NCBI RefSeq assembly: GCF_022229015.1
Contig: NZ_JAKKFF010000424.1
Location: 1-45,370, forward strand
Length of the DNA: 45,370 bases
Direction of reading: 5' to 3'
Source: Micromonospora foliorum
GTDB lineage: Bacteria > Actinomycetota > Actinomycetes > Mycobacteriales > Micromonosporaceae
The notes under the pieces: generated by a model
What the model saw: the letters and a program-made list of their open reading frames with translations, nothing else
Told to the model about the DNA's origin: nothing
The model's database searches: none
Translations under genes and position numbers: made by a program
In this document: positions 35,785-45,370 of the stretch, one piece after another
How the letters are laid out: every line of letters begins with the position of its first letter
Position numbering within the stretch: position 1 is the first letter of the stretch

Positions 35785-35861
35785 AAGATCGCGCAACATC
35801 CAGGAAGTAGTGGCATCGGTGCGTCGACGAGACCACTACATCCTGGATCGAGCACGATCTT
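35785..35861. repeat. 77-bp imperfect palindromic element
   Basis: Two 29-bp arms (35785-35813 / 35833-35861) around a 19-nt core. Matching blocks are AAGATCG and ATCCAGGA-N-GTAGTGG with their complements, and mismatches are clustered. It lies in the intergenic space between the cyclase gene and mfd. Geometry (about 19-nt core) resembles the 55-bp element, but the sequence is different. Confidence 0.75.
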
Positions 35862-35952
35862 CCCGCGCGGGCGCGCGTCGGCGCGTCGCGGCAGTGACGC
35901 GCCGGCCCGGCGCGGACCTGGGCGGAAGGGGGTGGCTGTCGGTCGGCGGGGC

Positions 35953-35958
35953 TAGGCT
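35953..35958 (+). promoter_or_regulatory. -10 box (TAGGCT) ahead of mfd
   Basis: TAGGCT ends 7 nt before an in-frame GTG (35966). Transcription should begin there, either translating from GTG 35966 leaderlessly or from TTG 36032 with its own ribosome site. Confidence 0.5.
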
Positions 35959-36031
35959 TGTGGTCGTGCACCCCCCGTCCGGCTGGACGAGGGGCCGCCG
36001 TCGTGTGCGTCGACTCCCCGGAAGGATTCCC

Positions 36032-39000
36032 TTGCTCACCGGTCTGTTCACCGCCGCCCTGGCCGACCCCGGGCTGGCTCGGGCGCGTGACCTGGCGCGC
36101 TCCGGTGCCGCCCAGGTCGACGGCCTCGACATCACCGCCCCGGCGGCGCTGCGCCCGTTCGCGGTCGCGGCGGTCGCCGCGGACAACGACGGGGCCGGGC
36201 GACCGGTGCTGGCGGTGACCGCCACCACCCGGGAGGCCGACGACCTGGCCGCCGCGCTGGGTGGGTTGCTGCCGGCCGAGCAGGTCGTGGTCTTCCCCTC
36301 CTGGGAGACGCTGCCGCACGAGCGGCTGTCCCCACGCTCGGACACGGTCGGCCGGCGACTGGCCGTGCTGCGCCGGCTGGCGCACCCGGAGGCGACCGAC
36401 GCGCACGGCGGCACCGGGCCACTGCGAGTGGTTGTGGCCCCGGTCCGTTCGCTGCTCCAGCCGCAGCTCAAGGGGCTCGGTGATCTGGAGCCGGTGCAGC
36501 TCGCCGCCGGCGAGGAGGCGGACCTGGAGGAGGTCGCCCGCCGGCTGATCGACATGGCGTACGCCCGGGTCGACCTGGTCACCAAGCGCGGCGAGTTCGC
36601 GGTGCGCGGCGGCATCCTGGACGTCTTCCCGCCCACCGACGAGCACCCGTCCCGGGTCGAGTTCTGGGGCGACGAGGTGGAGGAGATCCGCACCTTCGCC
36701 GTCGCCGACCAGCGGACCATCGAGCAGGTTCCGCTGCTCTGGGCACCGCCCTGTCGGGAGCTGCTGCTCACCCCGGCGGTCCGCGACCGGGCCGCCGCGC
36801 TCGCCGAGCAGCACCCCGAGCTGGCCGAGATCCTCGACAAGCTGGCCGAGGGCATCCCGGTGGAGGGGATGGAGTCGCTGGCCCCGGTGCTGGTCGGCCC
36901 CGACTCGCTGGAGTTGCTGCTGGACGCCATGCCGGCCGGCACCCACGTACTGCTCTGCGACCCGGAGCGGATCCGCACGCGGGCGCACGACCTGGTGCGT
37001 ACCTCTGAGGAGTTCCTGCAGGCCAGCTGGGCCGCCGCCGCGGTCGGCGGCCAGGCCCCGGTGGACGTCGGCGCCGCCGCCTTCCGCACCCTCGGCGAGG
37101 TACGCGCCACCGCGGGCACGCTCGGCCAGCCCTGGTGGACGCTGTCCCCGTTCGGTCTGGTGGAGGGGGAGACCGCCGAGGCGCGGCAGCCCTGGGAGGA
37201 CGCGCCCGAGCAGGCCGCCGTCACGCCGGACGACGCCATCGCGGTGACCCTGTCCGCCCAGCCGGCGCCGCTTTATCACGGCGAGACCTCGCGGCTCGTG
37301 GAGGACCTCAAGCGCTGGGCCGGCGAGGGCTGGTCGATCGCGCTGGTCTTCGAGGGGCACGGCCCCGCCCAGCGGGCGGTGGAGGTGCTGCGCGACGCCG
37401 GCCTGGGCGCCCGGTTGACCGAGGAGGTGCCGACCGCGCCCGTCCCCGGCGAGCTGGTGGTCACCTGTGGCGCGCTGAGCAGTGGCTTCGTCGACGAGGC
37501 GTCCCGCTTCGTGCTGCTCACCGGCAACGACGTGACAGGTGGTCGGGGCACCTCGACACGGGACATGCGCAAGATGCCGAGCCGGCGGCGCAACACCATC
37601 GACCCGCTGGAGTTGAAGGCCGGCGACCACGTGGTGCACGAGCAGCACGGCATCGGCCGCTACGTCGAGCTGGTGCAGCGCACCGTCAACGGCGCCAGCC
37701 GGGAATACCTGGTCATCGAGTACGCGGCCAGCAAGCGGGGCCAGCCGGGCGACCGGTTGTTCGTCCCGACCGACCAACTCGACCAGCTCTCCCGCTACGT
37801 GGGCGGCGAGCAGCCGACCCTGCACAAGATGGGCGGCTCGGACTGGCAGAAGTCCAAGGCCCGGGCCCGCAAGGCGGTCCGGGAGATCGCCGCGCAGCTC
37901 ATCCAGCTCTACGCCGCCCGCAAGGCGTCCAAGGGGCACTCGTTCGGCCCGGACACCCCGTGGCAGCGCGAGCTGGAGGACGCCTTCCCCTGGCAGGAGA
38001 CACCGGACCAGCTCGCCGCGATCGACGAGGTCAAGCGGGACATGGAGCAGACCGTCCCGATGGACCGGCTGATCTGCGGTGACGTCGGCTACGGCAAGAC
38101 CGAGATCGCGGTCCGGGCGGCGTTCAAGGCCGTACAGGACGGTAAGCAGGTGGCGGTGCTGGTGCCGACCACCCTGCTGGTGCAGCAGCACTACAACACG
38201 TTCGCCGAGCGGATGAGCCAGTTCCCGGTGCAGATCCGGCAGCTGTCCCGGTTCCAGACGCCGAAGGAGACCGAACGGACGCTGGAGATGGTCGCCGACG
38301 GCACCGTCGACATCGTCATCGGTACGCACCGGCTGTTGCAGACGGCTACCCGCTTCAAGCAGCTGGGTCTGGTGATCGTCGACGAGGAGCAGCGCTTCGG
38401 TGTCGAGCACAAGGAGCACCTGAAGACGCTGCGCGCGTCGGTCGACGTGCTCAGCATGTCGGCCACCCCGATCCCGCGCACCCTGGAGATGGCGATCACC
38501 GGCATCCGGGAGATGTCCACCATCGCCACCCCGCCGGAGGAGCGGCACCCGGTGCTCACCTTCGTCGGCGCGCAGGACGACCGGCAGGTGGCCGCGTCCA
38601 TCCACCGTGAGCTGCTCCGCGACGGGCAGGTCTTCTACCTGCACAACCGGGTCGAGTCGATCGACCGGGCGGCGCGGCGACTGCGGGAGCTGGTGCCCGA
38701 GGCGCGGGTCGCGGTGGCGCACGGCCAGATGGGCGAGGACGCCCTGGAGAAGGTCATGGTCGGCTTCTGGGAGAAGGAGTTCGACGTCCTGGTCTGCACC
38801 ACGATCGTCGAGTCGGGCATCGACATCCCGAACGCCAACACGCTGATCGTGGAGCGGGCCGACCTGCTCGGCCTGGCCCAGCTGCACCAGATCCGGGGCC
38901 GGGTCGGCCGGGGTCGGGAGCGGGCGTACGCCTACTTCCTCTACCCGCCGGAGAAGCCGCTCACCGAGCACGCCCACGAGCGGTTGGCGACCATCGCCCA

Positions 39001-39664
39001 GCACACCGAGTTGGGCGCCGGCATGTACGTGGCGATGAAGGACCTGGAGATCCGGGGCGCCGGCAACCTGCTCGGCGGCGAGCAGTCCGGGCACATCGAG
39101 GGCGTCGGCTTCGACCTGTACGTGCGGATGGTCGGCGAGGCGGTCTCCGCGTTCAAGGGTGAGCGGCCGGAGGAGGAGACCGACGTCAAGATCGACCTGC
39201 CGGTCGACGCGCACCTGCCCCACGACTACGTGAGCGTGGAGCGGCTGCGCCTGGAGATGTACCGCAAGCTCGCCGAGGCGCGTGACGAGGAGCGGCTGGG
39301 CGAGGTGATCGCCGAGATGACCGACCGGTACGGCGAGCCACCGGCCCCGGTGCAGAACCTGGTGGAGGTGGCCCGGTTCCGACTGCTGGCCCGCCGCTAC
39401 GGCCTGACCGACGTGTCCATGCAGGGCAAGCACGTACGGTTCGGTCCGCTGCCCCTACCGGACTCGAAGCAGATGCGGCTCAAGCGCTACCACCCGGATG
39501 CCGTCTACAAGCAGGCCACCGACCAGGTCAGCGTGCCCCGACCGGCGACCCGTCGGATCGGTGGCGAGCCGCTGCGTGACCAGGCGTTGCTCCAGTGGTG
39601 CGCGCAACTGCTCTCCGATGTGCTCGGTGCCCCCGCCCCACTCGCCGTCGCCGCGAGCGCCTGA
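36032..39664 (+). CDS. mfd: Transcription-repair coupling factor
   Basis: A 1210-aa Mfd, which removes stalled RNA polymerase from lesions and recruits UvrA. The UvrB-like N-terminal region (about 55-350) has VVFPSWETLPHERLSP and FAVRGGILDVFPPTDEHPSR. The RNAP-interaction domain starts at GDHVVHEQHGIGRYV. The RecG-like motor has DRLICGDVGYGKTEIAVRAA (Walker A), IVDEEQRFGVEHKE (DEEQ box), SATPIPRTLEMA and QLHQIRGRVGRGRERAYAY. The C-terminal TRCF domain ends near residue 1150. TTG 36032 (LTGLFTAAL) is chosen for AAGGA at 5-nt spacing; a leaderless GTG at 35966 would add 22 residues, mostly basic. A 256-bp gap upstream holds the 77-bp palindrome. Confidence 0.96.
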   Translation: MLTGLFTAALADPGLARARDLARSGAAQVDGLDITAPAALRPFAVAAVAADNDGAGRPVLAVTATTREADDLAAALGGLLPAEQVVVFPSWETLPHERLSPRSDTVGRRLAVLRRLAHPEATDAHGGTGPLRVVVAPVRSLLQPQLKGLGDLEPVQLAAGEEADLEEVARRLIDMAYARVDLVTKRGEFAVRGGILDVFPPTDEHPSRVEFWGDEVEEIRTFAVADQRTIEQVPLLWAPPCRELLLTPAVRDRAAALAEQHPELAEILDKLAEGIPVEGMESLAPVLVGPDSLELLLDAMPAGTHVLLCDPERIRTRAHDLVRTSEEFLQASWAAAAVGGQAPVDVGAAAFRTLGEVRATAGTLGQPWWTLSPFGLVEGETAEARQPWEDAPEQAAVTPDDAIAVTLSAQPAPLYHGETSRLVEDLKRWAGEGWSIALVFEGHGPAQRAVEVLRDAGLGARLTEEVPTAPVPGELVVTCGALSSGFVDEASRFVLLTGNDVTGGRGTSTRDMRKMPSRRRNTIDPLELKAGDHVVHEQHGIGRYVELVQRTVNGASREYLVIEYAASKRGQPGDRLFVPTDQLDQLSRYVGGEQPTLHKMGGSDWQKSKARARKAVREIAAQLIQLYAARKASKGHSFGPDTPWQRELEDAFPWQETPDQLAAIDEVKRDMEQTVPMDRLICGDVGYGKTEIAVRAAFKAVQDGKQVAVLVPTTLLVQQHYNTFAERMSQFPVQIRQLSRFQTPKETERTLEMVADGTVDIVIGTHRLLQTATRFKQLGLVIVDEEQRFGVEHKEHLKTLRASVDVLSMSATPIPRTLEMAITGIREMSTIATPPEERHPVLTFVGAQDDRQVAASIHRELLRDGQVFYLHNRVESIDRAARRLRELVPEARVAVAHGQMGEDALEKVMVGFWEKEFDVLVCTTIVESGIDIPNANTLIVERADLLGLAQLHQIRGRVGRGRERAYAYFLYPPEKPLTEHAHERLATIAQHTELGAGMYVAMKDLEIRGAGNLLGGEQSGHIEGVGFDLYVRMVGEAVSAFKGERPEEETDVKIDLPVDAHLPHDYVSVERLRLEMYRKLAEARDEERLGEVIAEMTDRYGEPPAPVQNLVEVARFRLLARRYGLTDVSMQGKHVRFGPLPLPDSKQMRLKRYHPDAVYKQATDQVSVPRPATRRIGGEPLRDQALLQWCAQLLSDVLGAPAPLAVAASA

Positions 39665-39680
39665 GCCGGCGGTGTGCTCT

Positions 39681-39719
39681 CGACCAGGGGCGGTCGCGCG
39701 TCTACGCCGTCCCTGGTCG
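39681..39719 (+). terminator. Hairpin downstream of mfd
   Basis: CGACCAGGG / CCCTGGTCG (9 bp, 39681-39689 / 39711-39719) with an inner GGCG/CGCC pair, 16 nt after the mfd stop. It may terminate or attenuate before the lipoprotein gene. Confidence 0.55.
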
Positions 39720-39781
39720 GGGGGATGGGCGAAGGTGGGGGGCGTCACAACCTCGGGTGACGGCGTGAGAGAGTGACGGCT

Positions 39782-40534
39782 ATGCGTGCTCGCCGTCTTG
39801 CCGCCGTCGCCACTGTGGCGCTCGGCCTCGTCGCCCTCTCCGGTTGCCGTGCTGAGCCTGGTATCGCCGCTTACATCGGTGACCAGCGCATCACCGACCT
39901 TCAGGTCAGCGCCGCGATGAAGGACCTGCGGACGAAGAACCCGGCCCCGGAGCCCTCCGCCAGCGGGCAGCCCGCGGCGCCGCAACCGACCCTGCCCGAG
40001 GTGGCCGACGTGGTCCGGGCGATGGTGCTGACCAGGGTGTGCGAGAAGCTCTCCGCCGAGAAGAACTACCAGCCGCGCGGCCAGGTGGCGGTCGACCAGG
40101 CCGCCCAGCAGCTCGGCCTCGACCCGGAGACCGGGCACGTGCGGGAGGTGGCGAAGCTCTTCACCTGCATGTCCGGGTTGCCGGCCGAGCCGGTCGAGCC
40201 GTCCAAGGAGGAGATCGCCGACGTGATCGCCGCCGGGCGTGCGGCCGGCAAGATCCCGGCCGAGGTGACCGATGAGGCTGCCGCCCAGCAGCTCGACGGC
40301 GAGCAGCTGCGCGGCGCGCTGGCGACCAAGCGGATCCTGGCCGAGGCGGTCGGTCGTTACGACGTCACCGTCAGCCCGCGGTACCGCCCGCTTGAGTTCC
40401 CGCTGCTCAGCTTCGCCGACGATGCCCCCGCGGTGAGCGTGCCGCTGGGTGAGCCGGCCTCCGACGCGGTCACGGACATCTCCACCCCGGAGGGGCCGAC
40501 CGCGACGCCGGAGGCCGAGGGCACGGCCAGCTGA
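39782..40534 (+). CDS. SurA-N-like lipoprotein
   Basis: A 250-aa lipoprotein with the lipobox LSGC (Cys22). A SurA N-terminal-like region follows (EPGIAAYIGDQRITDLQVSA, the typical VNGxxIT-like start), then mostly alpha-helical sequence and an acidic, Thr/Pro-rich tail (TPEGPTATPEAEGTAS). No PPIase domain is visible, so a chaperone-like role is only inference. ATG 39782 has GAGAG 9 nt upstream; GTG 39773 is an in-frame alternative. It ends 2 nt before the mazG start, so the two genes are coupled, a pairing commonly seen between mfd and eno in actinobacteria. Confidence 0.87.
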   Translation: MRARRLAAVATVALGLVALSGCRAEPGIAAYIGDQRITDLQVSAAMKDLRTKNPAPEPSASGQPAAPQPTLPEVADVVRAMVLTRVCEKLSAEKNYQPRGQVAVDQAAQQLGLDPETGHVREVAKLFTCMSGLPAEPVEPSKEEIADVIAAGRAAGKIPAEVTDEAAAQQLDGEQLRGALATKRILAEAVGRYDVTVSPRYRPLEFPLLSFADDAPAVSVPLGEPASDAVTDISTPEGPTATPEAEGTAS

Positions 40535-40536
40535 GC

Positions 40537-41547
40537 ATGACCGCACGGATCGTCCTCCTGGTCACCTCACCCCGGTTGCCCGCCGGCCTGTTGACCTCCG
40601 CGGCCTGGGACGTCGTACGCCAGCACCCGGTGCTGACCGGCGCGGACGGTGAGTTGGTCACGGCGGTGCGCCAGGCGGGCGCCGAGGTCACGGTGGTCGA
40701 CGGCCCGGCGACGCAGCCGTTGCTGGACGCGGTGGCGACGCATGGCACGGTGGTGTGGCTGGCCGGCCCGGCGGGTGACGAGGCGCTGGCCCGGGAGTTG
40801 GGTCTGCGGCTGGCCCGGCAGCCGGGGTTGGCCGAGATGGAGTTGATGTACGGCTCGTGGGACCCGCCGGGTGCCCGGCTGCTCGACGCGGTGGCCGTGC
40901 TGGATCGACTGGCCTCTCCGGGCGGCGACCCGTGGAAGCGGGCGCAGACGCACCGCAGCCTCGCCGGTTACCTGCTGGAGGAGAGCTACGAGGCGTACGA
41001 CGCGATCAGCGCCGACGACACCGACGCGCTGCGCGAGGAGTTGGGCGACGTGTTGTTGCAGGTGGTGCTGCACGCGCGGCTCGCCGAGGAGTTGCCCGAG
41101 GACGAGCGGTGGACCATCGACGACGTGGCCGGTGGCCTGGTCGACAAGATGATCCGGCGTAATCCGCACGTGTTCGCCGGTGCCGAGGCGGGCACCCTGG
41201 AGGAGATCACCGAAAACTGGGAGCGGATCAAGCGCGCGGAGAAGGCGCGGCACTCGGTGCTGGACGGCGTGGCCCTGAGCCAACCCGCGCTGGCCCTTGC
41301 CGCGCAGATCCTCGGCCGCGCCGCCCGCAGGGGCATCGAGGTTCCGCCTCCGTTGGCGGACACTCAGGTGGACGCCGAAGCGCGACTGGGCGCCAGCCTG
41401 CTGGCAACGGTCGCCGCGGCCCGCGAGGCGGGCATCGACCCCGAAGCAGCCCTCCGCCGCGCCACCCTGGCCTACGCCGAAGCCATCCGCCAAACCGAAC
41501 CCGACCCCCCACCCTTACCCCCACCCCCACCCGCCAGCCTGGGTTGA
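40537..41547 (+). CDS. mazG: Nucleoside triphosphate pyrophosphohydrolase MazG
   Basis: A 336-aa MazG that hydrolyses non-canonical or excess NTPs to NMP and PPi. The N-terminal about 110 residues are a separate actinobacterial domain (TARIVLLVTSPRLPAGLLTS). The MazG domain (about 120-235) shows PWKRAQTHRSLAGYLLEESY, the metal-binding EESYE...E(E)LGDVLLQVV (ExxE and ExxD pairs) and IRRNPHVFAG. The C-terminus is a Pro-rich tail (DPPPLPPPPPASLG) just before the stop. The TGA (41545-41547) overlaps the first bases of the 55-bp palindromic element, which may act as its terminator. Confidence 0.94.
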   Translation: MTARIVLLVTSPRLPAGLLTSAAWDVVRQHPVLTGADGELVTAVRQAGAEVTVVDGPATQPLLDAVATHGTVVWLAGPAGDEALARELGLRLARQPGLAEMELMYGSWDPPGARLLDAVAVLDRLASPGGDPWKRAQTHRSLAGYLLEESYEAYDAISADDTDALREELGDVLLQVVLHARLAEELPEDERWTIDDVAGGLVDKMIRRNPHVFAGAEAGTLEEITENWERIKRAEKARHSVLDGVALSQPALALAAQILGRAARRGIEVPPPLADTQVDAEARLGASLLATVAAAREAGIDPEAALRRATLAYAEAIRQTEPDPPPLPPPPPASLG

Positions 41548-41600
41548 TCATGAAGTTGTTGCCCCGACACGCCGAGGTGGATGGCAACAACTTCATGATC
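41546..41600 (+). repeat. 55-bp palindromic interspersed element, copy 2
   Basis: Perfect 18-bp arms (41546-41563 / 41583-41600, GATCATGAAGTTGTTGCC) around a 19-nt core starting CCGACACGCCG. Against copy 1, the stem differs by A to G on one arm and the compensating T to C on the other. It overlaps the mazG stop and precedes the DUF885 gene promoter. Confidence 0.85.
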
Positions 41601-41642
41601 GACGGGGTGGGCCGAACCGGCGGCGCAGCGCGCGGCGGTCGG

Positions 41643-41648
41643 TAGGGT
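41643..41648 (+). promoter_or_regulatory. Leaderless -10 box (TAGGGT)
   Basis: TAGGGT ends 6 nt before GTG 41655. Confidence 0.55.
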
Positions 41649-41654
41649 GGGCGG

Positions 41655-43274
41655 GTGGAAGCGTTTGGGGTGCTGGCTGAGCGGGTTGTCGAGGCTTTAC
41701 TGGAGTCGCGGCCGGGGGTTGCCACCGCCGCCGGGGATCACCGCTTCGACGACCGGCTGCCCGACCTGTCCGCCGACGGGTTGAGCGCCGATCGGGCGAT
41801 GCTCTCCGACGCCGCCAACGCACTGTCCGAACTGGACCCGGACTCCCTCGACGTCGACGAGCAGGTCGACCACGCGCTGCTCGCCTCATTCGTGGACCGG
41901 GAGCTGTTCGAGCTGACCGAGATCCGGTCGCACGAGTGGGATCCGCTGCGGCACAACCCGGGCCCGCTGCTGCACCCGCTGCTGGCCCGCCCGTACGCCC
42001 CCGCGGAGGTGCGGCTGACCCAACTGGCCGGTCGGCTCGCCGCCGTACCGGACGCCCTCGCCACCGCCCGCGCGACGCTGCGGGACATGCCGCGGATCCA
42101 CGCGGAGACGGCGGTCGGGCAGTTCACCGGCACGGCCGCCCTGATCCGCGACGAGCTGCCGGCGCTGCTCGCCCAGGCGCCGAGCCACCTCGACCGGGTC
42201 GAGCCGGCGGCCACCGCCGCGATCGCTGCGCTGGACGAGTTCGTCGCCTGGCTGCGCATTGGCCTGGCCGCCGATGCCGGCCCCGGCCGCGACCCGCGAC
42301 TGGGCCGGCGCCGCTGGGAGGCCCGGCTCTGGCACACCCTCGACACCGAGCTGGGCGCCGCCGAGATCCAGCGTCGCGCGTGGGCCAACCTGGACCGGGT
42401 CACCGCGGAGATCCGCGAGGCGGCTGTCGAGCTGGTCGGCGGCCCGGCCGACGACGCGTCCGTACGCCGGGCGTTGGATCTGCTCGCCGACGAGCACCCG
42501 AACGACGCGACGATCGTCGAGCTGGCCGGGGTGACCCTGGACGAGGCGACCGACTTCGTCCGCGCGCACGACCTGGTCACTCTGGTCGACGACCGGTGCG
42601 TGATCCAGGAGATGCCGGAGTTCGCCCGCGGGGTGGCGGTGGCGTACTGCGACGCGCCCGGCCCGCTGGAGACCGCCGTCGTGCCGACCTTCTACTGCAT
42701 CGCGCCCACCCCGTCGGAATGGCCGGCGCAGCGGGTCGAGTCGTTCTACCGCGAGTACAACGACCACATGATCCGCAATCTGACGGTGCACGAGGCGATG
42801 CCGGGGCACTTTCTCCAGCTCGCCCACGCCCGCCGCTACGTCGGTGGCACGCGGGTCCGCGCGCTGGCCGAGTCCGGCCCGTTCATCGAGGGCTGGGCGG
42901 TCTACGCGGAGGAGGTGATGACGGGGCTCGGCTTCGGCGGTCTGCCGGTGCGGTTGCAGCAGCTCAAGATGCAACTACGGATGACCATCAACGCGCTGCT
43001 CGACCAGTTGGTGCACGCCGAGGACCTGCCCGAGGCCGAGGCGATGGCGTTGATGACCGGGCGCGGCTTCCAGGAGGAGGGCGAGGCGGCCGGCAAGTGG
43101 CGGCGCGCGCAACTCACCTCCACCCAGCTCTCCACCTACTTCGTCGGGTACAGCGAGGTGGCCGAGATCGCCGCCGCCCGCCCGGACGGGGTGTCGGTCC
43201 GCGACTGGCACGACGCGATGCTCGCCCACGACTGCCCGCCGCCGCGCCACCTGCGCACCCTGCTCGGTCTCTGA
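41655..43274 (+). CDS. DUF885 family putative metallopeptidase
   Basis: A 539-aa cytoplasmic protein of the DUF885 family, which is related to M2/M3-like zinc peptidases. The zinc motif is HEAMPGHFLQ (His379, Glu380, His385), and a downstream Glu supplied by ESGPFIEGWAVYAEEV (about 407-422) is a likely third ligand. The C-terminus carries the typical RYEVEALMTGR-like AMALMTGRGFQEEGEAAGKWRR and STYFVGYSEV blocks. There is no signal peptide, so it probably acts on peptides in the cytoplasm; substrate is unknown. The GTG start at 41655 has a leaderless -10 box, so transcription is separate from mazG. Confidence 0.9.
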   Translation: MEAFGVLAERVVEALLESRPGVATAAGDHRFDDRLPDLSADGLSADRAMLSDAANALSELDPDSLDVDEQVDHALLASFVDRELFELTEIRSHEWDPLRHNPGPLLHPLLARPYAPAEVRLTQLAGRLAAVPDALATARATLRDMPRIHAETAVGQFTGTAALIRDELPALLAQAPSHLDRVEPAATAAIAALDEFVAWLRIGLAADAGPGRDPRLGRRRWEARLWHTLDTELGAAEIQRRAWANLDRVTAEIREAAVELVGGPADDASVRRALDLLADEHPNDATIVELAGVTLDEATDFVRAHDLVTLVDDRCVIQEMPEFARGVAVAYCDAPGPLETAVVPTFYCIAPTPSEWPAQRVESFYREYNDHMIRNLTVHEAMPGHFLQLAHARRYVGGTRVRALAESGPFIEGWAVYAEEVMTGLGFGGLPVRLQQLKMQLRMTINALLDQLVHAEDLPEAEAMALMTGRGFQEEGEAAGKWRRAQLTSTQLSTYFVGYSEVAEIAAARPDGVSVRDWHDAMLAHDCPPPRHLRTLLGL

Positions 43275-43317
43275 GGCGAAACGCCGGGCCGCGCGGGTTC
43301 AGCGCCGGGCGGCGTGA

Positions 43318-45370
<2,053 letters not shown>

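Noticed and set aside
34349..36031. N-terminal extension of the mfd frame by several hundred codons
   Set aside because: It overlaps the cyclase and membrane-protein genes antisense, lacks Mfd homology and is upstream of the mfd -10 box.
35702..39433. Long minus-strand open frame antisense to mfd
   Set aside because: The composition is Leu/Val/His/Arg-rich shadow. Mfd on the plus strand has all helicase motifs.

Overview
This is a very GC-rich, gene-dense chromosomal window from an actinobacterium, most probably a Micromonosporaceae member (Micromonospora or a close relative). Three things point there. The gene content and order are typical: UPF0182, glpX/DUF4245/xseBA/ispH, and mfd/mazG/eno. 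Third-position GC bias is strong. GTG starts are frequent, and many promoters place a TANNNT -10 box 6-7 nt before the start codon (leaderless transcription). I see no rRNA, tRNA, CRISPR array, insertion sequence or prophage; this is core chromosome with small accessory touches.

Layout. 1-5.4 kb: a truncated ThiF-like gene, three DnaA-box-like 9-mers, a DUF5679 Zn-ribbon protein, a YgjP/SprT-type metallopeptidase, a small unknown protein, a DUF2342-type zinc protease, and a divergent PDZ/Lon-like protease. 5.4-11.7 kb: a 998-aa UPF0182 membrane protein, an ECF sigma factor fused in frame to the C-terminal third of a geranylgeranyl-reductase-like flavoprotein, a cis-prenyltransferase, trehalose-phosphatase and a small membrane protein. 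11.8-16.8 kb: an XRE regulator facing two small unknown genes across a control region with repeated TGTCACG sites, then a PhoH2 (PIN+PhoH) gene with an overlapping 47-codon leader ORF that looks like a PhoAT-type partner, a lytic-transglycosylase-like exported protein and a rhomboid protease. 16.9-25 kb: a TrxR-like ferredoxin-NADP reductase, glpX overlapping a YdcZ/DMT transporter, DUF4245, an LppX/LprG-like lipoprotein, xseB-xseA, ispH and a small lipoprotein. 25-35.7 kb: a large exported S8 protease, rmuC, a Gly/Asp/Phe-repeat membrane protein, ppc, a DUF3533-like membrane protein and a cyclase-family enzyme. 36-45.4 kb: mfd, a SurA-N-like lipoprotein, mazG, a DUF885 peptidase, a lipoprotein, and enolase, which runs off the end.

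How it works together. Most genes are housekeeping: DNA repair (mfd, xseAB, rmuC), nucleotide sanitation (mazG), central carbon metabolism (glpX, ppc, eno), isoprenoids (ispH, cis-prenyltransferase), trehalose, and envelope proteolysis or remodelling. Convergent gene pairs are separated by strong GC-rich hairpins.

Most unusual signals: (i) the sigma-factor/reductase chimera at 8639-9553; (ii) the leaderless 47-codon ORF overlapping phoH2; (iii) two copies of a 55-bp palindromic element at 23388 and 41546 with compensatory stem changes and a shared asymmetric core, plus a different 77-bp palindrome at 35785; (iv) the TGTCACG operator array of the XRE regulator; (v) a large TPP II-like spacing between the catalytic Asp and His of the S8 protease. 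Functions of unknown proteins are not claimed beyond what the sequence shows.
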